A stretch of 64,000 nt of DNA from Plasmopara viticola (Eukaryota > Oomycota > Peronosporomycetes > Peronosporales > Peronosporaceae), in contig MBPM02000049.1 of NCBI GenBank assembly GCA_001695595.3, positions 248,001 to 312,000 on the forward strand, written 5' to 3'. The position numbers were made by a program, and so were the translations under genes. Within the stretch, counting starts at the first letter, position 1. The number at the start of each line of letters is the position of its first letter. The notes beneath the pieces were generated by a model. That model was not told the origin of the DNA and searched no databases. It saw nothing but the letters and a program-made list of their open reading frames with translations. This document shows positions 1-9,875 of this stretch, piece by piece.

Positions 1-600
1 GCTTGTCTGGCAGCTGTTGCAGAGTCCTGCGGTCACTTGCGATGCAAATACTTAGCTCCATGCAATATTAACTCTGTAGAAACGACGGCTAGTATCGTAC
101 ACACGACTGTTTTTTCTGTCGGCACACAACTGAACAACAAATTTTTTGACATTATACGCCGCGTTTGAGTCTAGACCACTCGTGGGTTCGTCCAGAATCA
201 AAATGCTCGGGTTCGACAATAGATCAATGGCTGTGCTGGGACGCCGTTTCTGGCCACCTGATCGACCCGGAATATGTCATCTTACGACAAGTAGCCAGCC
301 CCATGGTTTCCACCACCTTGACTACAAGTTTATCGATCTGCGTAATTGAGATGCCGTTAGGCGAATGAAGCTGAGCAGCCATGCACATCGTTTTTCGAGC
401 TGTGAACAAGCCAAGTAGCGAGGCCTCTTGAGCCACCCCGCTGGTCCACAACTCGAATCATTCTGGGTATAAGTGTGGTACAGTCATGTTCAATATCACT
501 CGTCACTTCTCCAGAGCTGCTGCGACTCGCCAGTAGATCAACAAATGTACTTTTGCCCAAAGTAAACGGACCCATTATGGCCGTGAGTGTTTCTAGTGCA
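1..600 (-). pseudogene. Decayed ABCG half-transporter, inverted relative to the intact copy
   Basis: Read on the minus strand this stretch matches the nucleotide-binding domain of the ABCG gene at 1413-3218. From about 600 down it has a Walker A block (GPFTLGKST), a VDLLA...SSGEVT segment, a QETMCMAA-like segment (357-440), a MGLATCR block, the Walker B/D-loop DNA near 165-215 ([12 protein letters not shown] region), and then DNA equivalent to gene positions 2050-2130. It then jumps to the equivalent of about 2380-2420 at the window edge, which implies an internal deletion of roughly 250 bp. Several frame changes and stops break it, so no product is expected. It keeps the Walker A glycine that the intact-looking neighbour has lost. 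The copy continues past the left edge. Confidence 0.85.
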
Positions 601-1412
601 TAGTGTCCACTGACCTTATTTTAAATACATTGTTTGCATTTCGCGGCATACTAAAGATTTAGTCAATCGAGTACGCATGGAATATTGAGACGCTGATTGA
701 TTAATCTACAGCACCATCCGCTTCACGTCATTGCGCCTTTAACATGGCGTATGGTATGAGTACAGTCATAAAGATAGAGTCTATAACGTATAAGGAAAAA
801 CCTAGCCACCACATTGACAAGGACACTATCTTTGAGACGAGCCAATGGGTACGACACGGAGGTGTAATAGAGTATGTTGTAATAATGTCAACACACTCTA
901 CTGAAAGGCACCGGTTGTGAATACTACGTGTGGAGCTTGCTGCAGCGATTGTGAGCATTAAATCGCTCGAACAATCGTATTCATTACGCAAGCGGTATTG
1001 CGGCGACGTCAACATCCATTCTTTTTGCTATAGCCTCGCCCATGGTTGATAAGCACAAGTTGTAAGCGGTGAGACTGAGGTTGTCTCCTTGTCGGCATCA
1101 TTCGATCGCTTACATCATGTAAGTGGCAGCTGCCGTTTGAGCAGATTTTACCGTGCCACATTCGCACTTCTTTACTCTTATACAAGATCTATATAGCGTC
1201 CTTATCGGATCCGATGGCGTTAGCGTATACAATACTGCTCTCCGCCCAGACCTCGAGGGCTAGGCTTGTCGTACGTGGGGCCACTTCCGGTCAGAGGGAA
1301 ATGCGCACTTTGCAATTGACGTGACGCATTCATTCCCAGCTCTGGGTTGGTACCCCGTGCTGGCCATTTTGCGCTTGTATCAGAAAACACGTGACTCTTC
1401 TTCCTGCCCCCC
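601..1412. other. Spacer between the two inverted ABCG copies
   Basis: No convincing gene is seen. An open frame of 95 codons on minus (728-1015) has no recognisable domain. The last 100 bases before the transporter start contain TTCATTCCCAG at 1329-1339, which resembles the oomycete initiator (TCAYTYY core) and lies about 80 bases before the ATG, so this is probably the transporter promoter. Confidence 0.5.
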
Positions 1413-3218
1413 ATGACGCCTACACACCCCACGCCGTACTCGTTGATCGATTCCTTAGAAGCTGGCGTCGTGGCCCAACCGGCGCATCAGCCCACGGTCG
1501 ATCCGTGCGTTCTTAGCTGGAACAAACTCAGCTACGCAGTCAAGACGGCGACTACGCAAGACGGCAAGACACACATTTTGGTCGATGCTAGTGGACGCTG
1601 CGCCCCGGGAGAACTTACGGCCATCATGGGTCCATCTGGTTCCGACAAAACTACGCTAGTTGATCTACTGGCGGACCGCATCAGCTCTGGCGAAGTGACG
1701 GGTGAGATCAACCTCAACGGTGCCACACGCGTCCCCAAGACGTTTCGAGTCGTGACAAGCTACGTGGCTCAAAACGATACGCTCCTTGGCTCATTCACAG
1801 TTCAGGAAACGATGTGCATGGCTGCCAAGCTCAGTTTGCCTACCAACATTTCATCGACGCAGATCGAAACACGTGTGGACGAGGTGGTCGAGGCCATGGG
1901 GCTGGCAACTTGTCGTCACACGTTGGTGGGTGACATATTCCGAAAGGGTCTATCCGGTGGCCAAAAACGGCGTCTCAGTATCGCCATTGAACTCTTGTCG
2001 AACCCGAGCATCTTGATTCTGGACGAACCTACAAGTGGTCTAGACTCTAGTGCGGCGTATAATGTCATGAAGTTTATCGTGCAGTTGTGCGCCGAGGGTA
2101 AAACTGTCGTGTGTACGATCCACCAGCCGTCGTCGCTAGTTTACGACCTGTTTACGAACGTTGTGGTGTTATCAGCAGGTCGGACTGTTTACTGCGGTCC
2201 TCGCCGCTTACTGATTCCACACTTTTCGTCTCTTGGCCACGACTGTCCCACTTACATGAATCCGGCCGAGTATGTTATAAGCCTTGTCAATACGGACTTT
2301 GACGACCATGCAGACGTGTCAAATCTTGTACAGATGTACACACAAAGTGAGATTTGCGTAGAGCTAACTAATTGCAATGCGAGTGACCGCAAGACTCTGC
2401 AACCGATACCGATCAAGGGACAGCCTTTACCGTCTTCCTTGCGTCAATTTTACGTGCTCATGTATCGCAACACGCTCAACAATATTCGCAATCCAGGTAT
2501 CTACTGGTTTCGGCTCCTCATGTACTTCTGTCTGAGTTTTATGGTAAGTACAATGTACCTAAGCACAAACGACAACCTGTCCAAGGAGGATTTGGTGCCG
2601 ATGCTCTTTTACGTGCAGGCGTTCTTGGTTTTCATGTCAGTGGCTGTACTACCTTTTTTCATCGAACAGCGTGCAATTTTCGCTCGCGAACGCGCAAACA
2701 ACTCACTTAGTGTGGTGAGCTACGTCTGTGCTAATTTCTTAGCAGCCTTACCGGGTATTTTCCTGATTGCTGCAGTGTCGACAGCTCTTGTGGTTTTATT
2801 GACGGGTCTGAACGCTTTGGGGTATTTTTTGCTGAATCTTTTCTTATCACTTGTCGTGGCTGAATCGATGATGCACGTTATCGGTGCGGCAGTTCCTCAC
2901 TACATTATTGGGATTGCCCTCGGCGCGGGTGTGTTCGGGATGTTTATGCTGTGTGAGGGATTTATGGTGCCTCGTGAATCGATCCCGAGCTATTGGAAAT
3001 GGGGCTACTACCTCGCGTTTCACTCGTACTCGTTCGAGTCTTTTGTTTTCAAACAGTTTGAACACGATACGTCAGATGCGGCTCGAAGCATTTTGTCAAA
3101 GTACGACATGGAAGACGTGGATGTCTCGCGAAATATGCTGTTGTTAGTCCTGTACATTGTGGCGTTCCAGGTCATTTTTGCTCTTATTCTGTGGAAGTTT
3201 CACACAGGCCGTCGCTAA
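1413..3218 (+). CDS. ABCG (WHITE-type) half-transporter with altered Walker A
   Basis: A 601-residue single-exon half-transporter in the usual ABCG order, nucleotide-binding domain first and membrane domain second. The NBD spans about residues 40-290, with Walker A at about 73-81, signature LSGGQKRR, Walker [13 protein letters not shown], and H-loop TIHQPSS. The ABC2-type membrane domain (about 340-598) has six predicted hydrophobic segments, including FYVQAFLVFMSVAVLPFF and a C-terminal LLLVLYIVAFQVIFALILW. The family exports lipids, sterols or xenobiotics across membranes and works as a dimer. The substrate cannot be read here. Oddity: Walker A reads GPSGSDKT, with Asp (GAC, 1644-1646) where the family has Gly, next to the catalytic Lys. 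All other motifs are intact and the frame is open. The product may be ATP-binding defective, or need an intact partner. A decayed inverted copy lies upstream. Confidence 0.93.
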   Translation: MTPTHPTPYSLIDSLEAGVVAQPAHQPTVDPCVLSWNKLSYAVKTATTQDGKTHILVDASGRCAPGELTAIMGPSGSDKTTLVDLLADRISSGEVTGEINLNGATRVPKTFRVVTSYVAQNDTLLGSFTVQETMCMAAKLSLPTNISSTQIETRVDEVVEAMGLATCRHTLVGDIFRKGLSGGQKRRLSIAIELLSNPSILILDEPTSGLDSSAAYNVMKFIVQLCAEGKTVVCTIHQPSSLVYDLFTNVVVLSAGRTVYCGPRRLLIPHFSSLGHDCPTYMNPAEYVISLVNTDFDDHADVSNLVQMYTQSEICVELTNCNASDRKTLQPIPIKGQPLPSSLRQFYVLMYRNTLNNIRNPGIYWFRLLMYFCLSFMVSTMYLSTNDNLSKEDLVPMLFYVQAFLVFMSVAVLPFFIEQRAIFARERANNSLSVVSYVCANFLAALPGIFLIAAVSTALVVLLTGLNALGYFLLNLFLSLVVAESMMHVIGAAVPHYIIGIALGAGVFGMFMLCEGFMVPRESIPSYWKWGYYLAFHSYSFESFVFKQFEHDTSDAARSILSKYDMEDVDVSRNMLLLVLYIVAFQVIFALILWKFHTGRR

Positions 3219-3880
3219 GTGAAATAGTTCTCTTTTTTGGATGTGGTGTATCCGCTATGGTCAAGTGTTCTGTATTCATACTGCAATCCGTAAAGTAGGA
3301 AAAGACGAAAAGATGCCGCAGCGACTTCGCAACGGGTCTACTAAGAACCTGCGTGGCTTCAGGCATTAAACATACAGGACACGTGCAAAGACGTTTTGAA
3401 TGAAGTATCTTTTCAAATATGTAGTAATGTGCAATCATGGATTGGCGATAGCTTGTATCATCAGTCTATTCCCATCTGTCACCCTACATCTTTCAAGCTC
3501 TGCCTGACGACTTATTAGCAAGATGTCAAGACATTTAAGACTTAGGGCACCAAGCACTATAATTATTTGCAGAAAGCTAACCTTTAGTTGAACGAAAGTG
3601 TTACAAGGTTGTAGACTGATAGTACTCGTACTTAACATGTATATAGCATAGTATTTCCAACTAATACATTTCAAACAGACCATAAACTTAGTAACGCCTT
3701 TTTGTTGATGTTGGAAATCTCACTTAATCTGAGTGGTAGCGTGTGTGAAGCAAATCAGACTCGTCACACTCTTCTACATCACGACGAAGACTTCTTAAAA
3801 CCTTGCAAGTCAAACTTATATATACCGGTGTGACTGTACCGCTTCTCGGAAGCCTGCCCAACATCTAAACGAGCATTGAA
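3219..3880. other. AT-rich spacer downstream of the ABCG gene
   Basis: Contains short open frames on minus (3184-3683) without recognisable domains or clear coding character. The end carries a TATATATA-like run near 3817-3824 and leads into the initiator at 3881. No other structure was noticed. Confidence 0.5.
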
Positions 3881-3890
3881 GCTCATTCCA
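3881..3890 (+). promoter_or_regulatory. Oomycete initiator element (Inr)
   Basis: GCTCATTCCA matches the known oomycete core initiator (GCTCATTYY, with transcription starting inside the TCATT). It sits six bases before an ATG, in the usual position for genes with very short 5' leaders. An AT-rich TATATA run lies about 60 bases upstream. The match is exact and is the clearest core promoter in the window. Confidence 0.7.
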
Positions 3891-3895
3891 ACATA

Positions 3896-4123
3896 ATGAC
3901 CCTAGGCCAGCCGACGGCCTTGGCATCCGCTTCTAATTCAGCGTCGGGATCTTATGTGGACAGTAATATAAAGACAGGCCAAGCTGACAATGTTCAAACC
4001 TATGAGTCATATCGGCGTAATTACGCTATGTCGTCGGATAACAACTCGGCCGCTCGTAGAGCACACTCGCGCCGCGCGCTTCGGTCACTCTTTGCTACAG
4101 TAAGCAACACATATGCAATCTGA
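3896..4123 (+). CDS. Short hypothetical protein, or first exon of a gene cut off by the repeat array
   Basis: An ATG six bases after a canonical initiator opens a frame of 75 codons rich in Ser, Ala, Asn and Arg, ending with a basic stretch (RRAHSRRALRSLF). No domain is recognised and there is no signal peptide. At 4101 the frame meets a good splice donor (ACA|GTAAGC), so the real product may be exon 1 of 68 residues plus later exons. The ~97-bp repeat array begins about 100 bases on, and no continuing exon was found in it. Either this is a small gene, or its 3' part was displaced by array growth. The family is not known. The promoter is better supported than the product. Confidence 0.45.
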   Translation: MTLGQPTALASASNSASGSYVDSNIKTGQADNVQTYESYRRNYAMSSDNNSAARRAHSRRALRSLFATVSNTYAI

Positions 4124-4199
4124 TTGGCCTCAACCCGCTAACTTTAACTTCGAAGCCCAAAAAAGGCGAAAGCATTTCTTATCGAAGTTCGAACCCTGC

Positions 4200-5730
4200 T
4201 CATGAGCCAGTATCGATAGACGGGACGGACAAGGGGACGTACATCGTGTCAGCGTCCAACAGAGTCATCATACGCTTGGTCAGAGCTCTAATGCGTTTGT
4301 GCATAATAACGGCCAGCGTTTCAAATGAGTCAATATACGCTCAGCCGTGGCTTTATTGCGTCTGGGCACAACTGTAAAGAAAGACAGGGCAGATAAGTAG
4401 CCGTGCAGCGATAAGCGCTTCAAATGAGTCATCATACGCTTAGTTCTAGCTCTATTGCGTTTGTGCACATTCAAAAAATAGGCAGGACGGTTTTCTGGCC
4501 AAACGGCGTGTCAGCGCTCATCATAAGCTCAGTTGTGGCTTGATTGCGTGTGTCGACAATCTGAGGTGTAGACAGGGCAGATATGTAGCCGTACAGCAAC
4601 TAGCGCTCCAAATGAGTCACAATTCGCCTAGATGTAGCTTTACCGCGTCTGTGCACGTTCAGAATGATAGACAACACAGTACAGCGTCTCAGCGCTTCAA
4701 CGTAGTCGGCATACGCTGAGTTGTGTCTCCATTTGGTCTGTGCACATCTAGAAAGATAGACATGACGGATATGTGGTCGTACAGTGTGTCAGCGCTCCAC
4801 TAGAGACATGATACGCTTAGTTGTGGTTCTATCGCGTCTGTGCACAGCTTCAAAGGTAGACAAGTCAGGTATGTAGTTGTCAACGGTAAGCGTTTTCAAC
4901 GAATCATTATACGCTTAGATGCTGCTCTATCGCGTCTGTGCACACATAGGATGACTAGACTGGACGGATAAAGGGTCGTACGTTGTTTCTGCGCCCAACA
5001 GTGTCATCATACGCTTAGTTAGAGCTCTATTGCATTTGTGCATAACAGCGTCCAGAGCTTCAAATGAGTCACCATACGCTGAACGAAACGAAACGTTTAG
5101 ACGTATTCTCCGCGGTGTATATGCCTTCATTGCGTCTGTGCTCAACTCTAGACGTAGAAATGGCCGATATGTAGACGTACAGCGGTCAGGTTCTCAATAG
5201 AATCAAACGCTCTTTTGCGTTTTTGTATATCTAAAAAAATAGGCAGGTCAATTATGTGGCTGAACAGCATCTTAGCGCGTGAACACAGTCGGCATACGCT
5301 TAGTTGTGGCTCTATTGCGTCTGTGCACGTCTAAAATGATAAACAGAACAGCTCTGTGGCCGTACAGCAACAAACGCTTTAAATAAATCAAAATTCGCTC
5401 AGATGTAGCTCTATCGCGTCTATGCACGTCTATATTGATAGCCAATACATTTCTAGAGCCGTACAGCGTCTCAGCGCTTCAACGTAGTCGGCATACGCTT
5501 TGTTGTGGCTCTATTGCGTCTGTACACTCGGATATAGGGCAATACAGAATCAGTGGTTTAAAGGATTCACAATACTCTAGTTTATCTATTGCGTTCGTGC
5601 CTATCAAAAAAGATAGAAAGAATGATTCGGTGGCCAAAACGCGTGTCAGTGCTTTAAATGGAGTCATCATACGTTCAGTTGTGGCTTCATTGCGTCTGTG
5701 CACAACTTTTAGGGTAGAAAATCAGCCAAA
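4200..5730 (+). repeat. Decayed tandem array, about 16 units of ~97 bp
   Basis: A unit with the core cgcttagttgtggctctat, then tgcgtctgtgcac, a short linker, a gata/gaca segment, gtagccgtacagcg, and cgcttcaaatgagtcatc recurs at regular spacing. The tgcgtctgtgcac block lies near 4290, 4353, 4451, 4541, 4639, 4731, 4828, 4927, 5029, 5128, 5213, 5311, 5412, 5510, 5585 and 5688. Typical spacing is 90-102 bases, with two short units of about 63 and 75. Units differ by many point changes and small indels, so the array is old. Four units keep an exact TGAGTCA (near 4326, 4424, 4612, 5064), a bZIP/AP-1-like palindrome, and most keep GTGCAC. No long open frame runs through it on either strand. It ends where the gypsy relic begins. 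Confidence 0.85.
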
Positions 5731-5749
5731 AGCATAAAGTCATCCCAAT

Positions 5750-7870
5750 CGTTATTTTTTGGGTTGACGACACCTTGGAGATTATCTCCAATAAATGGGT
5801 AAGAATTAATACCTGCTGCTTAACCGCTTAGAAGCTAAGAAGACGAAGACCAATTTGTGCTGCATTCCCACAGAAGACAAGATTGCTTGCCATACCTTAG
5901 GTATACACTTGGTGTCTTGGTCGGATACAATGGTCTCTCACATTTCATTATACTTTGAAGATTCTAACTGAAGACTATATCTGCAGTATCGTTCGATGTA
6001 TCCGTTACATTGAACAAATCCTTTTTTGCTGACCGATCAACGATCATCATGACGGTATTAGAGCCATTTTTTATCTCCGTTAAGACACGATGAAGTCCAT
6101 CAAAATGTCGATCCATCTGCCGATCGAAACATCCAGAAACTGGAGTAATCCTGACAGCTTATTCTGTCTAGCCTTGCTGCGCTGACACTTGTCGCAGATG
6201 TTGAAATAGCGATGGATGTACTTCTTCATTTTTGGCCGGTAGCCGTGATGACGTACGACCAGACAAATCTTGTAAGATCTTGAGTGGCATGCCAATATAT
6301 GATCGTGGTCTTCACGGAAGACGCGTTATTTCAACACTTTACCGCCTACAAAATTTAGTCGTGGAGTCTCACCTTCACCTGTCTAGTGATACAAAATACT
6401 ACATGTAATGAGTACTTAAGCACATCCTCTCCCTAACTCAGCTCCTTGATGACACTTTGTAGGTTTATATTCCCCAAATACATTGCCTTTGCGGATGAGG
6501 AGCCTAAACTTTGCTCGTCCTGATTGCCGCCACGATCCCGCGGCTCTTAGCCATTTTCAACCGACCCTGTGGCTCGAGCGGTTAGCCATTCGACACATGA
6601 CCGGAAGGTACGTGGTTCGATCCGGAATAAGGTAGCCGGAGATAGGTCACTACAGAGGACGAGCACTCACACCCGAGTGTGTGACTGCCCTATCAACTCG
6701 CACCCAATTTGGTAATAAAAGGGTTATGTGGGCTGGACGCGATAAAGCTCCATAGTACAATGAGGGGTACGGAACCCGGTCCCACTACGGGTCGGCTTGC
6801 TATCAGCATCCCGCAATAGAGAGTCCTTAAGCGTGGGTTTCGGTAGCTTAAATCTCTCTAAGCCATTTTCAAAAGCTCTTACAAGCTGATCCGAGCAGCT
6901 TTACTCTTAAATATCGGATTGCGCGACAGTGCATCAGTCACAGTTTTAATTTCACAAGAACTAACATGAGGTGCTTATATAATCATGCTTTTAACGTATT
7001 TGTTGGTTTCCTTCCTTTACGGAGAACTACTCTCTCGAAAGAAGTATGATATGTTTGACTGATAATTATTTCCATAAACCATCGCGCAACTCTGCTACTC
7101 TAGGGTTTGTAGTCTTCTGCGTGGAACTGTCTCAATTCTTTTGTGATCCATATTGACCGCAAATGGTCGATCGAGACGATACAAACGCCATTCTTTCAGC
7201 AGTTGAATGACTGAAAGAAGCTCTTGCTCACATACAGAGTAGTTTAGCTCAGCTAGGTTTGTCTTCTGACCAATGAATGTGATCAGATGTTCTCGCTCTC
7301 CCGTTCTTTTTTAAACAAGGCTACCCAATTGAAATATTTGAGGCGTACATTTAATATATTGATGGGTTGGTTCGGGAGACTAAGACAAGGCTGTAGCGTC
7401 AAGCGACGCTTGAGTATAGTGAAGTAGTAAAGTTGATTATCCAAGAGCCCGATTGCATCTTGAAGACGTTTTTTCTCGACACTGCCATGTAGTGGTCCTG
7501 CAAATTGCACAAAGTCTTGCAGAACCTTTAGATATAGACTGTAATGCCTAAGAAGCACTGCGTTTGCTCCTCTGTCTTGGGCACAGGCCATCCTGCGATG
7601 AAGTTTACCAGGTCAGGGTCCATTCGGACACGTTATCGTCCGATAAAGTCTTTCATGCATGGGATCCCATGAATGTTGAGCCGGCATGATGCTAATTTTC
7701 ACACCGTTATATTGTTCGAGCATTTTAACCTGAGACGCAAAAAGCAGTTGTGAAGGCGAAGCCTTGATCAAGAAAAGATATGTGTAATGATGAGGACAAC
7801 AAGACGTTCGCCTAGGCAGCTTTGGGCTAAGAAAATAAGATTGAGATACCGCTGGCAGCAGCACAACGCA
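5750..7870 (-). mobile_element. Ty3/gypsy retrotransposon relic (RT-RNase H-integrase)
   Basis: Read on minus, recognisable pol pieces occur in the normal order. The end of RT, with WPVPK and FLGI-like residues, lies at 7860-7560. The RT/RNase H connection, with DFVQFAGPL and LKRRLTLQPCLSLP, lies at 7550-7360. An RNase H segment with CEQELLSV...LKEWR and a DH pair lies at 7260-7130. The integrase zinc domain, ending CDKCQRSKA, lies at 6300-6160. The start of the integrase core, with MDFI then MMIVDRSAKK, lies at 6110-5980. Stops and frameshifts are frequent. No gag, LTR or primer-binding site was found, and the 3' part is cut off at the tandem array. A SINE sits between the RNase H and integrase parts. 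The element is dead. Confidence 0.85.
6561..6860 (+). mobile_element. tRNA-derived SINE with 12-bp target-site duplication
   Basis: The 5' part is tRNA-like, with an A box TGGCTCGAGCGG (6570-6581) and a B box GGTTCGATCC (6614-6623), about 33 bases apart as in a tRNA gene. This is the internal RNA polymerase III promoter of a SINE. A body of about 230 bases unrelated to tRNA follows. The element is flanked by a perfect 12-base direct repeat AGCCATTTTCAA (6549-6560 and 6861-6872). It interrupts the gypsy relic, so it inserted later. tRNA-derived SINEs are known from Phytophthora genomes. The subfamily cannot be named here. Confidence 0.85.
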
Positions 7871-7996
7871 AATTTTGTACTCACGTGGCTATCATAAATC
7901 TTTGGTGTGGTCTAATTTGACGGTGATTGGATATTAAAAAAAAAAGTTGTCACATGTTGAAGTCGAAAGTCAAGATATTTCTTTTGCCAAGCGATC

Positions 7997-9696
7997 ATGA
8001 GGTTCCTTGTCGTGGTGCTGCTTCTAGCAGCCTCAATCGCGCTTGCCGAAGCATTCACGTTCCCTTCACACGCCAAAAAAGGGCGATTGTGGCAGATGGT
8101 ACGTGCAGAAGAGCAGCTGCAGTCTCATACAGTGGCCCAAGAGCTTTGGTTCAACCAGTCGGTCAATCATTTTGATACGAGTAATCGGGCCACATTTCAG
8201 CAGCGCTATTACGAGGTAAATGAGTTTTGGAACAGGCCAGATGGACCCGTTATCCTTTATATTGGGGGAGAAGGTGCGCTTGAGCACGCACCGGCTGGAT
8301 TTGTCCACGTCATTGCCAAGAAGTTTGGCGCAAAGGTATAGTAACAGAGAGGAAGGAGAGTGGACTCATGCTAACGTTTACTGCTATGCCATTGGTTTGT
8401 TGCCGCTAGATTTTGGCTCTAGAGCATCGTTTTTATGGCAAAAGTATTCCAAACGGAGATTTATCGACCGAGAACTACCAATTTTTAACGGTGCAGCAGG
8501 CGCTCGCGGATCTCAAGTACTTTGAAGAAAGTATGCAAAAAGCGTTGGGAAGAAACACTGCCAATCAGTGGATCGCGATTGGAGGGTCGTACCCTGGCGC
8601 ACTCTCGGCGTGGTTTCGTGTTGCGTATCCAAACACGACAATTGCGTCGTTGTCATCGTCGGGCGTCGTGCAGCCCGTGTATGAATTCTATCAGTTTGAT
8701 GAACAAGTGGCGCTGGCAATGGGTCCATCGTGTGCGGGTGTCCTGCGACTTACTACCAAAGCTTTTGAAAATGCAATGAGAATTGGCAATGCTACGACAG
8801 TAAAAGGACTGTTCGGTGCTCAGAAGCTAGCAGATGCAGACTTTTTCTACATGATTGCCGATGCAGCAGCCATGAGTGTTCAGTATGGCCACAAGGACGT
8901 TGTGTGCGACAGCATGGTTGGAGCCTTTGAGCGTAACAACTCTTTGATTGACGCTTTTGCCAGCTTTACGCTGGAAATGTACGGACCTTTGTTTGGGAGC
9001 GAATGCTTTTACGATACAAAATGCTTGAGTGTGGACCATGCGCGCTGGGGCGACGGGCGCTCGTGGCGTTGGCAGAAATGTTCACAGCTCGCATTCTTTC
9101 AAGTCGCTCCCAAAGAAAATAGTTTACGCTCAGAACTGGTTAATCTTCAGTATCATTTAAAGCAGTGTGAAACCGTATTTGGCGACGTAGTGCACCCATC
9201 CAAAGGTGTGGATGACATTACAAAGTTATATGGAGGAGATCACCCTAATGGTCACAAGATTTTTTTCTCAAACGGTGGCGATGATCCGTGGCAACGTGCG
9301 TCGGTGCTCGAGACACTCTCGAATGATGTAATTGCTTCTTTGGCCAAGTGTGAGCTGTGCGGCCACTGTGGAGACCTAAGCGCCAGGTCAATCTTACCAG
9401 AGCCATTGAAAAACCAGCGCGAGAAGATTCTGGAATATTTATCAAAGTGGCTTGGTGCTTCTGACGTAGTGGAAGAAGGGGAAAACATCACTTTGGAATC
9501 CAAAGCTACTTCAAAAGAGGTGGTCGATACTGGGCTACAACTTACAAGGATGCATCGCTCTTCACCACTGGTTTTGATTTCTATTCTCACCGCGTGTCTT
9601 GCGTTAGTAGGCGTCTTTCATGCTGGTGTTGTCCGCGATGCCGCAGGACGAATTAAAAAGAATCGGTACCAACTTCCGCACACGTACGACATTTAG
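7997..9696 (+). CDS. Serine carboxypeptidase, peptidase family S28
   Basis: Two exons, 7997-8335 and 8410-9696, joined by a 74-bp GT-AG intron, give 541 residues. The join restores the family motif LALEHRFYGKS. The N-terminus is a signal peptide (MRFLVVVLLLAASIALAEA). Family S28 comprises lysosomal Pro-X carboxypeptidase, dipeptidyl peptidase II and thymus-specific serine protease, which cleave after proline. The catalytic triad can be read: Ser in GGSYPG (~173), Asp in GGDDPW (~405), His in CGHCGD (~432). A hydrophobic segment near the C-terminus (VLISILTACLALVGVFHAG) followed by a basic tail suggests a membrane-anchored, secreted or vacuolar enzyme. It is intact. Whether it is a carboxypeptidase or dipeptidyl peptidase cannot be decided. 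Confidence 0.93.
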
Positions 9697-9875
9697 GTAC
9701 TAATCAAGAGTTGAAGGATAAAGCGAGCAAAGGCAAGTGACCACAGACGCCACGTTTACTTTATCATGATACCTCTCTTCAATTGTGTTATTCAAATTTC
9801 GACCTGATTGCTAACTTTCCAGATCAATTCTTTTTTCCTGTCTATATCATATGCACGTAGATTGTCTCTGCAAAA

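Noticed and set aside
2847..3147. Antisense and alternate-frame open reading frames inside the transporter
   Set aside because: Shadow frames of a well-supported gene without independent evidence.
4185..4196. B-box-like AGTTCGAACCC suggesting a tRNA or SINE
   Set aside because: No A box at the right distance and no cloverleaf can be drawn. It borders the tandem array.
4200..5730. CRISPR array
   Set aside because: Units are about 97 bases, diverged throughout, with no alternation of constant repeat and unique spacer, no cas genes, and the context is a eukaryotic genome.
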